A stretch of 10,296 nucleotides of DNA, taken from Euperipatoides rowelli (taxonomy: Eukaryota; Onychophora; Udeonychophora; Euonychophora; Peripatopsidae). A program made the position numbers and the translations under genes. The stretch lies in assembly GCA_003024985.2 (NCBI GenBank), contig PXIH01S0004836.1. One strand, 5' to 3'. Under the pieces are notes generated by a model. The model saw only the letters and a program-made list of their open reading frames with translations, had not been told where the DNA came from and made no database searches. Positions 1 to 7,086 of the stretch are shown one piece after another (position 1 is the stretch's first letter; every line of letters begins with the position of its first letter).

Positions 1-16
1 TTATATATATATATAT
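1..16. repeat. (TA)n microsatellite at the window edge
   Basis: Alternating T and A fill the first 16 bases. The tract is cut by the window start, so its true length is unknown. It is ordinary simple sequence. Confidence 0.9.
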
Positions 17-35
17 GTCATAAACCTATACGTTT

Positions 36-494
36 ATGTCTTTCCGTATAGCTCGTAAGCCCGCCTTGATAATATTCATAAGCGTTGGAATATTATTCTA
101 TCTCAAGATGGGTTACAAATTACTAATAATCTAATTTAGACCTTCCTTCTTACTATCTCCCTAGCACCTATTCTCCAGAATTAGACCAACCTTTACCCAT
201 TTTCCCCTCCTCCCAGTCAGAGGAATCCCTAAAGATCCCCTGCCCGAGGGTAAGAGTACCAGTGGACAAGATCAGCTTTCATCCCTTTGATTAGATGTCT
301 ATATAGAGACCAAAAGCAAGGAAGGGTATGCTTAAGCTAAAATAAATGCCATTATATCCACATCGTCCCATGTCTACACAGGATACCTGGTAACACATGA
401 GCAAGAAAAGCCAAGACTCCCCTGGTCCCACCATTACCAGATACCCCCACAGACCTTAAAACTAATGCAGAAAGGGGACTTAGAAATAGCCTAA
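36..494 (+). pseudogene. Unidentified coding-like fossil in three frame segments, signal-anchor-like start
   Basis: Three plus-strand open segments follow each other in different frames. Segment 1 starts at ATG 36, has an in-frame stop just upstream (21-23), and encodes 32 residues beginning MSFRIARKP, then a hydrophobic stretch ALIIFISVGILFYL, then KMGYK, ending at TAA 132. That layout resembles the cytoplasmic tail and membrane anchor of a type II membrane protein. Segment 2 (130-294) is Pro/Ser-rich (SPELDQPLPIFPSSQSEES) and passes through CPRVRVPVDKISFHPF. Segment 3 (291-494) begins LDVYIETKSKEGYA, meets a TAA at 333, then runs to GDLEIA and TAA 492. The segments abut or overlap at each frame change, as expected of single indels in one ancestral frame. 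Base composition is clearly more GC-rich than the flanks. I do not recognise the protein. It could be a decayed retrogene, a transposon ORF, or partly real exons: a good donor-like GTAAGA begins at 250. Confidence 0.4.
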
Positions 495-930
495 CAGAAT
501 CACCTTCATTATCAAAACATTTAAAAAAAATACAATCCTAAGCTAAATTTCCCTAATTAAATTAGCTATATTAGAAAGGCTGACTTATGGTTAAGGGGGG
601 TTAAAACATTACTGTTTTCTTATCCCCGGCAGATGAGTCCGGGTACTACCTACCATAAGGCCCCGCAACTAATAAAATATACTCCTTTAGTAAAATAAAT
701 TATCACATAAAAATATAAAATATTAAAATAATTAAAGAATGCATTAATAAAATTTGACATTCTATTAAAGAAATACTCCAACACAAAAAGTTAAATTAAA
801 AAGCCATGGTTTTAATGGTTAAATTAAAATAAAAATTTATTTTTCAAACATTATGGAAATATAAAATTTTGTTTAAAAATTATAATTACATGAGAGAATA
901 TGTTCTGAGCACACTCCCGGAGACTGTTAT
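495..930. other. AT-rich stretch with one GC island, no gene seen
   Basis: Mostly A/T sequence without a long open frame. Bases 594-666 are an exception: a run of G (594-600) and a GC-rich patch around 625-666 containing CCCCGG, GTCCGGG and GGCCCCGC. This could be the edge of an old repeat, but no terminal repeat, promoter element or RNA fold could be supported. Confidence 0.5.
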
Positions 931-938
931 GTGGGTTA

Positions 939-1160
939 ATCGGATATTGTTCTTTTCATCGAGGGCACATGTAGGATTTCAAGGTTGATCCTTTGCCTTC
1001 TTGTTACGACGAGCAAGTATTTTTTCAGTGGTCTGCTTACTTGTCTGGTTCCAAAATTTGTGTCCTCAGCCATTAGATACTGGCAAAAATGTCCTTTATA
1101 TAGGGTTTGAAACCATGTTCTGCCAAAATTTTCATTAAAAATCTTGGTCACATGGCCTGG
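939..1160 (-). other. Unidentified coding-like open frame, possible exon or TE fossil
   Basis: The minus strand is open for about 74 codons, following a TAA near 1163. The readable peptide includes FNENFGRTWFQTLYKGHF and CQYLMAEDTNFGTRQ, then VSRPLKK. Right after the TRQ codons there is a donor-like GTAAGC (minus strand, near 1040), and the minus-strand sequence just above 1160 ends TTCAATAACCAG, which is acceptor-like. A 40-residue exon with both splice sites is therefore possible. On the plus strand, an ATG at 1153 gives MAWLLKINLIGLQ up to a perfect CAAG|GTAAGT donor at 1190-1196, so an exon on either strand can be drawn. The patch is more GC-rich than its surroundings. No family was recognised, and a chance or transposon origin remains possible. 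Confidence 0.3.
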
Positions 1161-1199
1161 TTATTGAAGATAAATCTGATTGGTTTACAAGGTAAGTAT

Positions 1200-2255
1200 T
1201 GATCAGCTGACACAATAACTTTTAAATTGAAGAATTAAATACAAAAATAAACATTGTTAATCTTACAGTAGGCTACTTATACAAATAATAATTTGTTTTA
1301 CAGAATTAAAAAATATACATTGTATAAGATACAGTTGTTATAGCATGAATATTTGTTTACAATCAAATGCTGTATATTACAGTAATATTATACAAATAAA
1401 TATATTGGAGAATTAATTTCCATAGAAATAATACAAATGAATAAAAATGCAATTTGGAGGAAAAATACAGTTTGAATAGAACAGTTTCATTAAATTAATT
1501 TCACTAGCAGTGCTACACAATTTTATCAGGTAAAAAGTTTTTCATCAGAATTAACAGTTTTGGATTAAGAGTAGAGTTTATATTCTAGAGGTACACAAAT
1601 AAAAAATCCTTTATGAGATGTATATGATATTAGTCCAATATTAGAATTCGGATTTTTTTAAGCAGGTAATAGTCCAGCATTAATTTTATAGGTGTTGATT
1701 AATAGATTACAAGAAGAATTAAAGGTTATGCAGTCCAGCTGATTATTCCAAATTTCAAACATTATATTGTTATTGGTACATTGAGCCCATGAGTTTATAT
1801 AAATTTTGACAGGTTACTAGCAATCAACAGGGTAAGGAAAAAATGTTTTTCTCTTTCTTATTTATCTGCTTTAAATAAGTTTCACAAACAAAATCCAAGG
1901 AGGTTATAAAGGTAAAATAAATAAATAAATTTCATATTTCCACAATTTTTCATCCACTTTCTTAGTGGTGAAAATATTAATTCTAAGTTATTAATAAAAT
2001 GAAAAAAAAAATAATGTTTGTATCAAAGACTATTTTACAAAGACTAGCATTTTCAAATTACTGCATTAATCCTTTCAGGTAAAGACATGTGCAGCCTTAC
2101 TTACTGGGATATTTAAATTCGATGTATTCCCCCCTGCCCCCAAAAAAATAAATTAATGTAAAATTCATGATTAGGATTGCAGATGATTAAAATGAAAAAT
2201 TATCTCTACCCCATCATTTAAGATATTATAATCACTCAGTTTTTACATAACAATC
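1200..2255. other. AT-rich non-coding DNA, nothing specific seen
   Basis: About 1 kb of A/T-dominated sequence with no long open frame, no inverted-repeat element and no recognisable transposon motif. It holds only short simple runs, such as AAAT repeats at about 1917-1931 and a short C-rich run near 2130-2142. It reads as intron or intergenic DNA. Confidence 0.6.
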
Positions 2256-2576
2256 TCAATCTCTTTGATAAATCCAAGTTAAGCAATCATACCTTTTTTC
2301 CATCTGGCTATTATGAAAATCAAACCTCATGAAGTAACCCACTTCTCGAGCAGCGTTATAAAGTTTGAAATGAAACAAACGAAATGAACTAGATTTTTTA
2401 ATGACGAATGGTCTAGTTAATTTTATGCACCTAATGTCAAACGAAAAAGTATCGAATAGTTTAAATAATTCAAAAAGGTATCTATTGACGAACACACCTG
2501 TAAATGGGTCCCTTGGACCACAAACATCAGAGATCTTGCGTGAACACTGAAGAAGCTTAATTACTTTTTCATTAAT
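2256..2576 (-). pseudogene. 107-codon minus-strand open frame, possible exon or C-terminal fossil of a multicopy family
   Basis: On the minus strand the frame opens after a TAG whose AG could serve as an acceptor (2578-2577) and runs to TGA 2258-2256. The protein starts INEKVIKLLQCSRKISDV, passes GPRDPFTGVFVNRY and LFKLFDTFSF, and ends RFDFHNSQMEKRYDCLTWIY plus QRD. A donor-like G|GTATGA at 2292 would end an exon after MEKR. The tail RF-x6-MEKRY recalls, from memory, a C-terminal motif (ERFHQDI..MEKRYQ) of the family whose N-terminal piece lies at 2937-3181 on the same strand and in the right order, but the rest of this frame does not match what I remember of that family. In DNA this AT-rich, a frame this long can also occur by chance. 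A MITE end lies only 15 bp from the putative acceptor. Confidence 0.35.
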
Positions 2577-2590
2577 CTAAATTAAGTATA

Positions 2591-2815
2591 CAGTTAATTC
2601 TTGTTTCATGCTGGGGGTTGTGTTTTGGGAAATCAGCGTGTAAAACATGCATAAATTTTCATGGAAATGCTACGAGTTTAAAGAAGTGATGAAAACAAAA
2701 ACAGTGTTTATTTTATTCCACACACCTCTTGCTAGTTTAGCTTGCTAAAAATTGTATCTATAGCTGAGGGATGGATTTGAATTTAGGTCATAACATTAAT
2801 TCTTGTGAGTCAACA
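2591..2815. mobile_element. Pogo/Tigger-like MITE, copy 1, right terminus lost
   Basis: The segment starts CAGTTAATTCTTG directly after a TA dinucleotide (2589-2590), the target and terminus pattern of the pogo branch of Tc1/mariner transposons. It aligns along its length with the better-preserved copy at 3839-4141: shared blocks include the GGGGTTGT stretch after the terminus, GAAATC.GC.TGTAAA, GTGATGAAAACAAAA versus GTGGTGAAAACAAAA, and GGATTTGAATTTAGG near the far end. After that block the two copies diverge, and the right terminal inverted repeat is not recognisable here. The element is too short to code for a transposase and would have been moved in trans. It lies between two minus-strand coding fossils. 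Confidence 0.7.
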
Positions 2816-2936
2816 AATGTTATTTTTTTTCTTTTGGTAACTGAAATAAAAATGTGTGTTATAGCTAATTTCGACCTGCTGATTCCAAAAATCCATCCAA
2901 AAAGTTTCCATCATGTCCAGATTTTTATTTATGGTG

Positions 2937-3181
2937 TCACCAATCAAAATTTATATTGTTTAATTGTAAATATAGCAAATTCAGGTATTCCTTCCCATTT
3001 TTTGGTGGGATAGGAACTGGTAGTCCCTCTCGTGTAGTACAAGTCTCATTGCAGATGCATTGTTTGTTTTTGGTAGAAAATCTGGGGATTTTGGTAAGGC
3101 AAAATTATCAGTGCTGTGGTCCTTTTGTCCTTGCCATATCATAGGTATTGCAAAAGGAATGGAATAATGGCTCCTTTTCAA
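2937..3181 (-). pseudogene. N-terminal fossil of an arthropod multicopy protein family (PFAIPMIW...DH...GLPVPIPP type)
   Basis: The minus strand reads LKRSHYSIPFAIPMIWQ from 3181, then KDHSTDNF, then NNASAMRLVLHE. A single frame change near 3027-3034 leads directly into GLPVPIPPKNGKEYLN, which runs to TGA 2939-2937. From memory, a large uncharacterised family in arthropod genomes has an N-terminal segment with PF(A/G)IPM(I/V)WRE..DH..DCYFC, then PSA.RPVPH..(D/G)LPVP.PP, in this order and spacing. The match continues across the frame change, which argues strongly for a decayed copy rather than chance. The expected CYFC is lost here (DNFAL). No intact downstream part follows: the next segment is the MITE at 2591. 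The function of the family is unknown to me, and its copy number suggests a link with mobile DNA. Confidence 0.65.
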
Positions 3182-3301
3182 TCATTTATCTAGATTTACT
3201 ACAAAGAAATACAGCATATATATGGGGCCCAACTTTTATTCTATTCTCCTAGTTCACAGCCAAAATACAAATTATATCTTTCTTTATTATTCTAGAAATC
3301 A

Positions 3302-3319
3302 TTTTTTTTTTTTTTTTTT
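3302..3319. repeat. Poly(T) run of 18 next to an unknown base
   Basis: Eighteen T residues are followed by an unresolved base at 3320. The run may be a retroposon poly(A) tail on the minus strand, but no element body was recognised beside it, and the length and the N are equally compatible with simple slippage and assembly trouble. Confidence 0.85.
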
Positions 3320-3573
3320 NTGGTTTTGTGGTGAACTTTCCATACACATACAGATGTTGTCTGGCTGATTTTTATGTGTTGATGCATAGCTTGTATAGAA
3401 AAAGAATATATATTAAAACAATTTAATGTATTAATTGTAACATATTAAGGAATTAACTCTCACACAAAAAAATGTGTAAAACTGGGCCTTAACCTATAGC
3501 GAATACCGGTACACTATTATTTATTATATGATCATGTCATAAATAAATTTGAAATATGATGGAAAATTTTGAG

Positions 3574-3651
3574 AACTAAACAACACATAAATTTGAAAAG
3601 ACTGTTTGATGCATTCAATTTTTAAATAAATAATTATTCCTAATTTTGTTA
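3574..3651. repeat. Dispersed repeat, copy A of an 80-bp pair
   Basis: This stretch (GAACTAAACAACACATAAAT through TAATTTTGTT) closely matches 4493-4573 in direct orientation, including the 26-bp block ATTCAATTTTTAAATAAATAATT plus flanks. Both copies begin at a GAACTAAA motif and lose similarity after TTTTGT. It is probably a fragment of an interspersed element or a local duplication. Confidence 0.7.
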
Positions 3652-3838
3652 CTCAAAAAAACCTTCTTGACTAGTGAATTCTTCAAAAAAACATTCCTAT
3701 AAGAAATTTGAATCAGTTTGAAATAAATAAATGATGAATTTCTCTCAGATTATCGTAACATTAACAAAAACATAGAAGATTCGTTACTTTTTCATTTTGT
3801 TATGTTTTTCATTTTATTTTTATTATGAATTATTTATT

Positions 3839-4141
3839 CAGTTAATTCTTGATTTACGCTGGGGTTGTTTTCTTAGAAATCCGCATGTAAATAAAAATAT
3901 GTAAATCAAACAAAAAATTTCCATAGTAAATAATGGGAAAGGGTTGGAAAGTGGTGAAAACAAAACAGCATTTCTTTGATTCTACTCACTATTATTATTA
4001 TTGTTAGGTGAATTTGCTAAAACGTTGTACCTATAGGTGTACTAGGTATTAAGAGGGCTGGATTTGAATTTAGGCTAATAGTTTTAACATTTATTCATAG
4101 AAAAAAAATTGTGTCAAAACCGTATAAATCAAGAATTACTG
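3839..4141. mobile_element. Pogo/Tigger-like MITE, copy 2, both termini present (303 bp)
   Basis: The left end reads CAGTTAATTCTTGATTTACG and the right end is its near-complement, CGTATAAATCAAGAATTACTG, followed by TA at 4142-4143. The left flank is TT, so one base of a TA target duplication appears to have mutated. The inner sequence (GGGGTTGTTTTCTTAGAAATCCGC, then TTTCCATAGTAAATAATGGG) resembles the subterminal sequence I remember for Tigger elements, derived from partly palindromic CGCGTAAAT-type blocks. There is no coding capacity. A short ATT microsatellite (about 3991-4003) lies inside. It shares its interior with copy 1 at 2591. Confidence 0.8.
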
Positions 4142-4143
4142 TA

Positions 4144-4412
4144 TTGGACAAAATATTTTTCTCAAATTTTAAATTAAATCCGGATTATACAGTATACACA
4201 ACTACATCAGAGTGTTTTGATTTGGCTGTTTAAAAATGTTAACAAATAAATTATTTTAAAAAAAATGTAAAATTTCAGTTTATTTTTCTCACAGTTGTTT
4301 TTACACAAAGAAAATATCACACCTCAACGAGCACATCAAATTAAATTATATCCTATCATATGTTTTTAAATGTTTGTCTTATTTTAAAACAATCAAACTT
4401 GCATGGTGTGTG
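4144..4412. other. AT-rich DNA, no gene or element recognised
   Basis: The sequence between the second MITE and the T19 run is A/T-dominated and has stops in all frames at short intervals. No motif could be supported. Confidence 0.5.
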
Positions 4413-4431
4413 TTTTTTTTTTTTTTTTTTT
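4413..4431. repeat. Poly(T) run of 19
   Basis: Nineteen T residues follow GTGTGTG. On the minus strand this is an A19 tract preceded by about 60 bp carrying a box-B-like AGTTCAAGTCC (4483-4493), so a tRNA-derived SINE was considered. No box A could be found at the usual distance, so it is recorded only as a homopolymer. Confidence 0.8.
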
Positions 4432-4492
4432 GTCATCCAAAGTAAGGTATTTGCATGTTATTCCAAGAGCCCAAGTTTGATTTCTGGGACTT

Positions 4493-4573
4493 GAACTAAA
4501 GAACACATGATAAATTTTAAAAGACTATTTGATGTATTCAATTTTTAAATAAATAATTCTTCATAATTTTGTG
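4493..4573. repeat. Dispersed repeat, copy B of an 80-bp pair
   Basis: Direct-orientation counterpart of 3574-3651, about 0.9 kb away. It differs by a few substitutions and small insertions (for example GAACACATGATAAAT for CAACACATAAAT). The sequence to its left, up to the T19 run, is not shared with copy A. Confidence 0.7.
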
Positions 4574-5300
4574 GGCTGTGTATATAAAGTATTATTTTAT
4601 AAAACTAGGAATAATAGCTAGCCTAATTTATCTTGTTTTAAAGTAAACCTACAATATTTATTTCTGAAATGGCAAAATTATAAAAGTTTGCTGAGAATAT
4701 AAATTTGTGTTTCTGTTTACTAAACAAACTGTGACACTGATTGGTGATTTCTATTTATTTGATCACATAGTTTTAAATGGATTATTGAATAATTTTAAAA
4801 GTTATTATATAATCACTTATTTTAAATAATCTTTAAGTACCGGTACCATCAGTGATGTACTTCCAAATATTTTTTTGCAATAAATTCTCTAAAAAAATAA
4901 ACATTTTTATTGTATAATTCAAAGATTTTATTTCAATTAACATTTAATTATCATATTAAAAATTAAAACTTGATAACTAATTTCCAAATGGATTCTTTAA
5001 TTTCATTGTATATTTATGCATTCGATTCGTGAACTCAGGGTATCTGTAGCCATTCCAATTAATGCTTGTTGACTATGATTTTTGGTATTGGACTTTCAAT
5101 GTTTGTCCAACAAATTGATAGTCATAACTAGTTATAAAACCATTACTAAATGTACAGTAACTACAGGTTCACAAAATCCAGTGCGAACTGACTACCATAG
5201 TTTTTTTTTTTTTTTTTCCAGTTCACTCGTATTATTATTTCGTTTATTGGCTAAATTCTTAAAAGCAACAAAGCATAGTCAGTGATAGAAAATTCACAAT
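4574..5300. other. AT-rich DNA with a T17 run, no gene seen
   Basis: This stretch is A/T-rich with a 17-base poly(T) run at 5201-5217. The longest plus-strand open frame here (5082-5285) is built around that run, giving an F-rich peptide, and has no coding character. Nothing else could be supported. Confidence 0.5.
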
Positions 5301-5309
5301 ACTTTATAC

Positions 5310-5324
5310 TTGCCCAAAGGGCAA
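5310..5324 (-). other. Terminal hairpin of the LINE 3' UTR
   Basis: TTGCCC, a 3-base loop and GGGCAA form a perfect 6-bp stem. On the minus strand it is followed at once by AGTATAAAGTATTGTG, a polyadenylation-like and short-repeat end. A GC hairpin just before the end, with no long poly(A), is common in CR1/L2-group 3' ends, where it is thought to be a recognition site for the element's RT. I infer the element ends near 5300. Confidence 0.55.
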
Positions 5325-5535
5325 CCTGTATAAAAAATGTTGTAGCCCAAAGTTAGGGATGTCAGTCCCAAATTTAATAGATTGTTTTAAAGAGTTTAGC
5401 ACAAAATAAAATTAGTAGTTAAAAATATAATAATGTTTGAAAATATGTGGTGTAATTCTTGAAATTATTAGGTAGCCCTGCCGGGCATAAATTAGCTAAA
5501 TGATAGTTGTCTTCCACTAAAATTTAGCAGCCCCG

Positions 5536-5550
5536 GTCTGTCGGACAGAC
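5536..5550 (-). other. Second hairpin within the LINE 3' UTR
   Basis: GTCTGTC and GACAGAC are separated by a single G, giving a perfect 7-bp inverted repeat beside a GC-rich CCCCGG block. It lies about 130 bp downstream (minus-strand sense) of the ORF2 stop. It may be part of a structured 3' UTR or a chance palindrome. Confidence 0.4.
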
Positions 5551-6499
5551 TAATTATCAAACTCTGATAGTAAATACAATTACACTATAGAGCCTTAGCC
5601 CATACGGATATTTACACAATTCTAATATTCATAAAAAATAATCAACAACTGAAAAACAATAATAGAAAGAAACAAAAATTAGCAATTAAATACATTAATC
5701 ATACTTGGAATTGCTGAAGATTGATACCTCTTGGTTCTGATAAATTTGAATAATCAGTCTGATCCTTTAATCTTATAATTAATAAACTCTTTATTTTTTT
5801 GAGAAAGATACTGGCTATATTTAAATGATAATGAATAATTTTTAAATAGAAATTTTCTTCTTTCAGCTAAAGTAGGGAATTGTAAAAAGCTTAAGGAATC
5901 AAAATACGAGATATAATTTTTTTCCCATAATAATTTTTACTGCTCCTGTTTGGAGCATTTCCAATGAATTTGATTGGAATTTAGTGATGGTTGAATAAAT
6001 GTAATATAAATATTTCTAAGAGTAATAGGATTAACATTCTTTTAAGTTTATACAGAATAAAAAATCTTTTACTTGTTTTGTTAATAACACTATTGATATG
6101 TAAGTCCCACTTCAAATTAGCTTGAACAATCAGGCCTAGGGTCTTACAACTACTATAAATGTTCAGAATAATACAATTTAGACTAATATCTAAAGGTTTC
6201 TTTGAGAAGTCATGAACTATAATACATGAATTAATTGACATTTTACAATCACATCTTTAATATCTTGAAGCTTAAAGAGAGGATAAGGGTTGATAACTCT
6301 ATTTCTTACAACAATTTCATTGGGGCTAGGTGGACATGCACAAGTAACATGTTGAAGTTTTATAGTTTCAAAATCTATTACGATTGTTATTTGGCAATAT
6401 CTCTTCACATTTTGTGAAAACTGGGACATGAGATTTTTGCTCCGTCCACATCAAAATAATGTTCTGTGAAAACTAGCCTTAAAACTATTAAATTTGGCC

Positions 6500-6575
6500 A
6501 GTTTTTTTCTTCTTCACATTTTCTTCCTTTTTATTTTTCTCACTAATATTATGTTTTTCTTTTAATTTTCATTAG
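6500..6575 (+). promoter_or_regulatory. 3' splice site with long polypyrimidine tract
   Basis: About 70 bases dominated by T and C (TTTTTTCTTCTTCACATTTT and so on) lead to TTTTCATTAG, with AG at 6574-6575. A branch-point-like CACTAAT lies at 6541-6547, about 30 bases before the AG. An in-frame TAG is formed exactly at the junction, so the coding frame that follows cannot extend upstream. Confidence 0.8.
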
Positions 6576-6700
6576 TTGGCTGATTTAAGGGACTTTGATG
6601 ATGATATTGAAACTAAGGAAAGTTCATTGGATGATTTGCTTCTGTATCAGGCTGCACTTCATCAACTTCAACAAGGATGTATATATAGTAGATGTTTACG
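6576..6700 (+). CDS. Internal exon of an unidentified host gene (125 bp)
   Basis: Only one frame is open, and it is closed precisely at both splice junctions: TAG at 6573-6575 on the left, and CGG TAA across the donor on the right. The donor is ACG|GTAAGA at 6701. The exon encodes LADLRDFDDDIETKESS, then a predicted amphipathic helix LDDLLLYQAALHQLQQG, then CIYSRCLR, with two bases left over (phase 2). The first half is acidic and the second is a Leu/Gln-rich helix with two Cys. Codon use is ordinary and no lesion is present. I do not recognise the protein, and the neighbouring exons lie outside this window or are too short to see. The gene continues on both sides, with the LINE tail and the Tigger fossil in its flanking introns. 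Confidence 0.8.
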
Positions 6701-6759
6701 GTAAGATTAAACGGCTTGCATAATTTTGTAATCAATAAAAGAAGTTTTTTTTTTTATTG

Positions 6760-6786
6760 TAAAGCCACTGAAAAACTAAGTTGTTT
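6760..6786 (+). repeat. Short copy of the transposase N-terminus sequence
   Basis: TAAAGCCACTGAAAAA here is identical to 7104-7119, and the similarity continues through GTTGTTTC. In frame it reads KATEKLS, a match to the start of the Tigger-like transposase fossil (KHKATEK) at 7087. It is either a second, mostly deleted Tigger copy or a local duplication of about 27 bp, 344 bp upstream. Confidence 0.5.
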
Positions 6787-7086
6787 CTATTCCACATGAA
6801 TTAAATTAACTGATTAGAGGGCAACCTTTTTTTTTGGGAAGTTGAAATTAATTAACCCATGGATAACTAGACTACATAAGATGACACTATGTACAGAGTT
6901 ATGACATTTCAGCCTTACTTAACAGCCCCCCAAAAAAAGTTTATAAAAAAAATAAGGGAGCGGTATTTCCAGTCACGGGGCCCCGATTAGGATGAAATAT
7001 GCTCCTGTATTAGCATACTGCTAACATAAAGTCTGGTTTTGTTTAGTGTAATAATAATGTACTTTAATTCTTCAATTAAATCCATC

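Larger units (their letters stand above)
5300..6300 (-). mobile_element. 3' end of a non-LTR retrotransposon (CR1/L2/jockey-like), 5'-truncated and decayed
   Basis: Read on the minus strand, the segment runs through the end of a reverse-transcriptase ORF2 into a 3' UTR. From about 6290: KLQDIKDV, a frame change, then MSINSCIIVHDFSKK, then LGLIVQANLKWDLHINSV and KTSKRFFILYKLKR (6139 to about 6040); another frame change, then LRNIYITFIQPSLN...W (6020 to about 5960); a TAA at 5937-5939; then PTLAERRKFL (PTLAERR at 5876-5856); and, after one more shift, IPSMINVFN with stop 5681-5679. These match, in order, the conserved C-terminal landmarks of CR1/L2/jockey-type RTs (LG...LKWD.HI, Y.TFI.P.LEY, LPTLEERR, FIPS.I..LN). 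The YADD catalytic core is absent, as in typical 5'-truncated insertions. The remaining 380 bp down to about 5300 act as the 3' UTR, with two hairpins. Confidence 0.85.

Noticed and set aside
625-665. CAGATGAGTCCGGG resembling a hammerhead ribozyme core (CTGATGA)
   Set aside because: The conserved CTGATGA is altered and no GAAA core or closing stems can be drawn nearby.
2771-3144. Plus-strand open frames over 2771-3013 and 2956-3144
   Set aside because: They are antisense to the minus-strand family fossil, begin inside the MITE, and have no motifs.
4413-4500. Minus-strand tRNA-derived SINE: box-B-like AGTTCAAGTCC followed by A19
   Set aside because: No box A at the usual distance, and the sequence that should hold it is an unrelated dispersed repeat (4493-4573).
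5082-5285. 67-codon plus-strand open frame
   Set aside because: It is kept open by a poly(T) run coding for phenylalanine, and there is no sign of selection or splice signals.
6217-6429. 70-codon minus-strand open frame as a gene
   Set aside because: Only its last part (KLQDIKDV) agrees with the LINE reverse transcriptase, and the rest shows no family motif. It is covered by the LINE fossil.
6885-6920. TACAGAGTTATGACATTTC as the left terminus of the Tigger fossil
   Set aside because: Only a few bases agree with the CAGTNAATTC terminus of the MITEs. The match is too weak to set a boundary.
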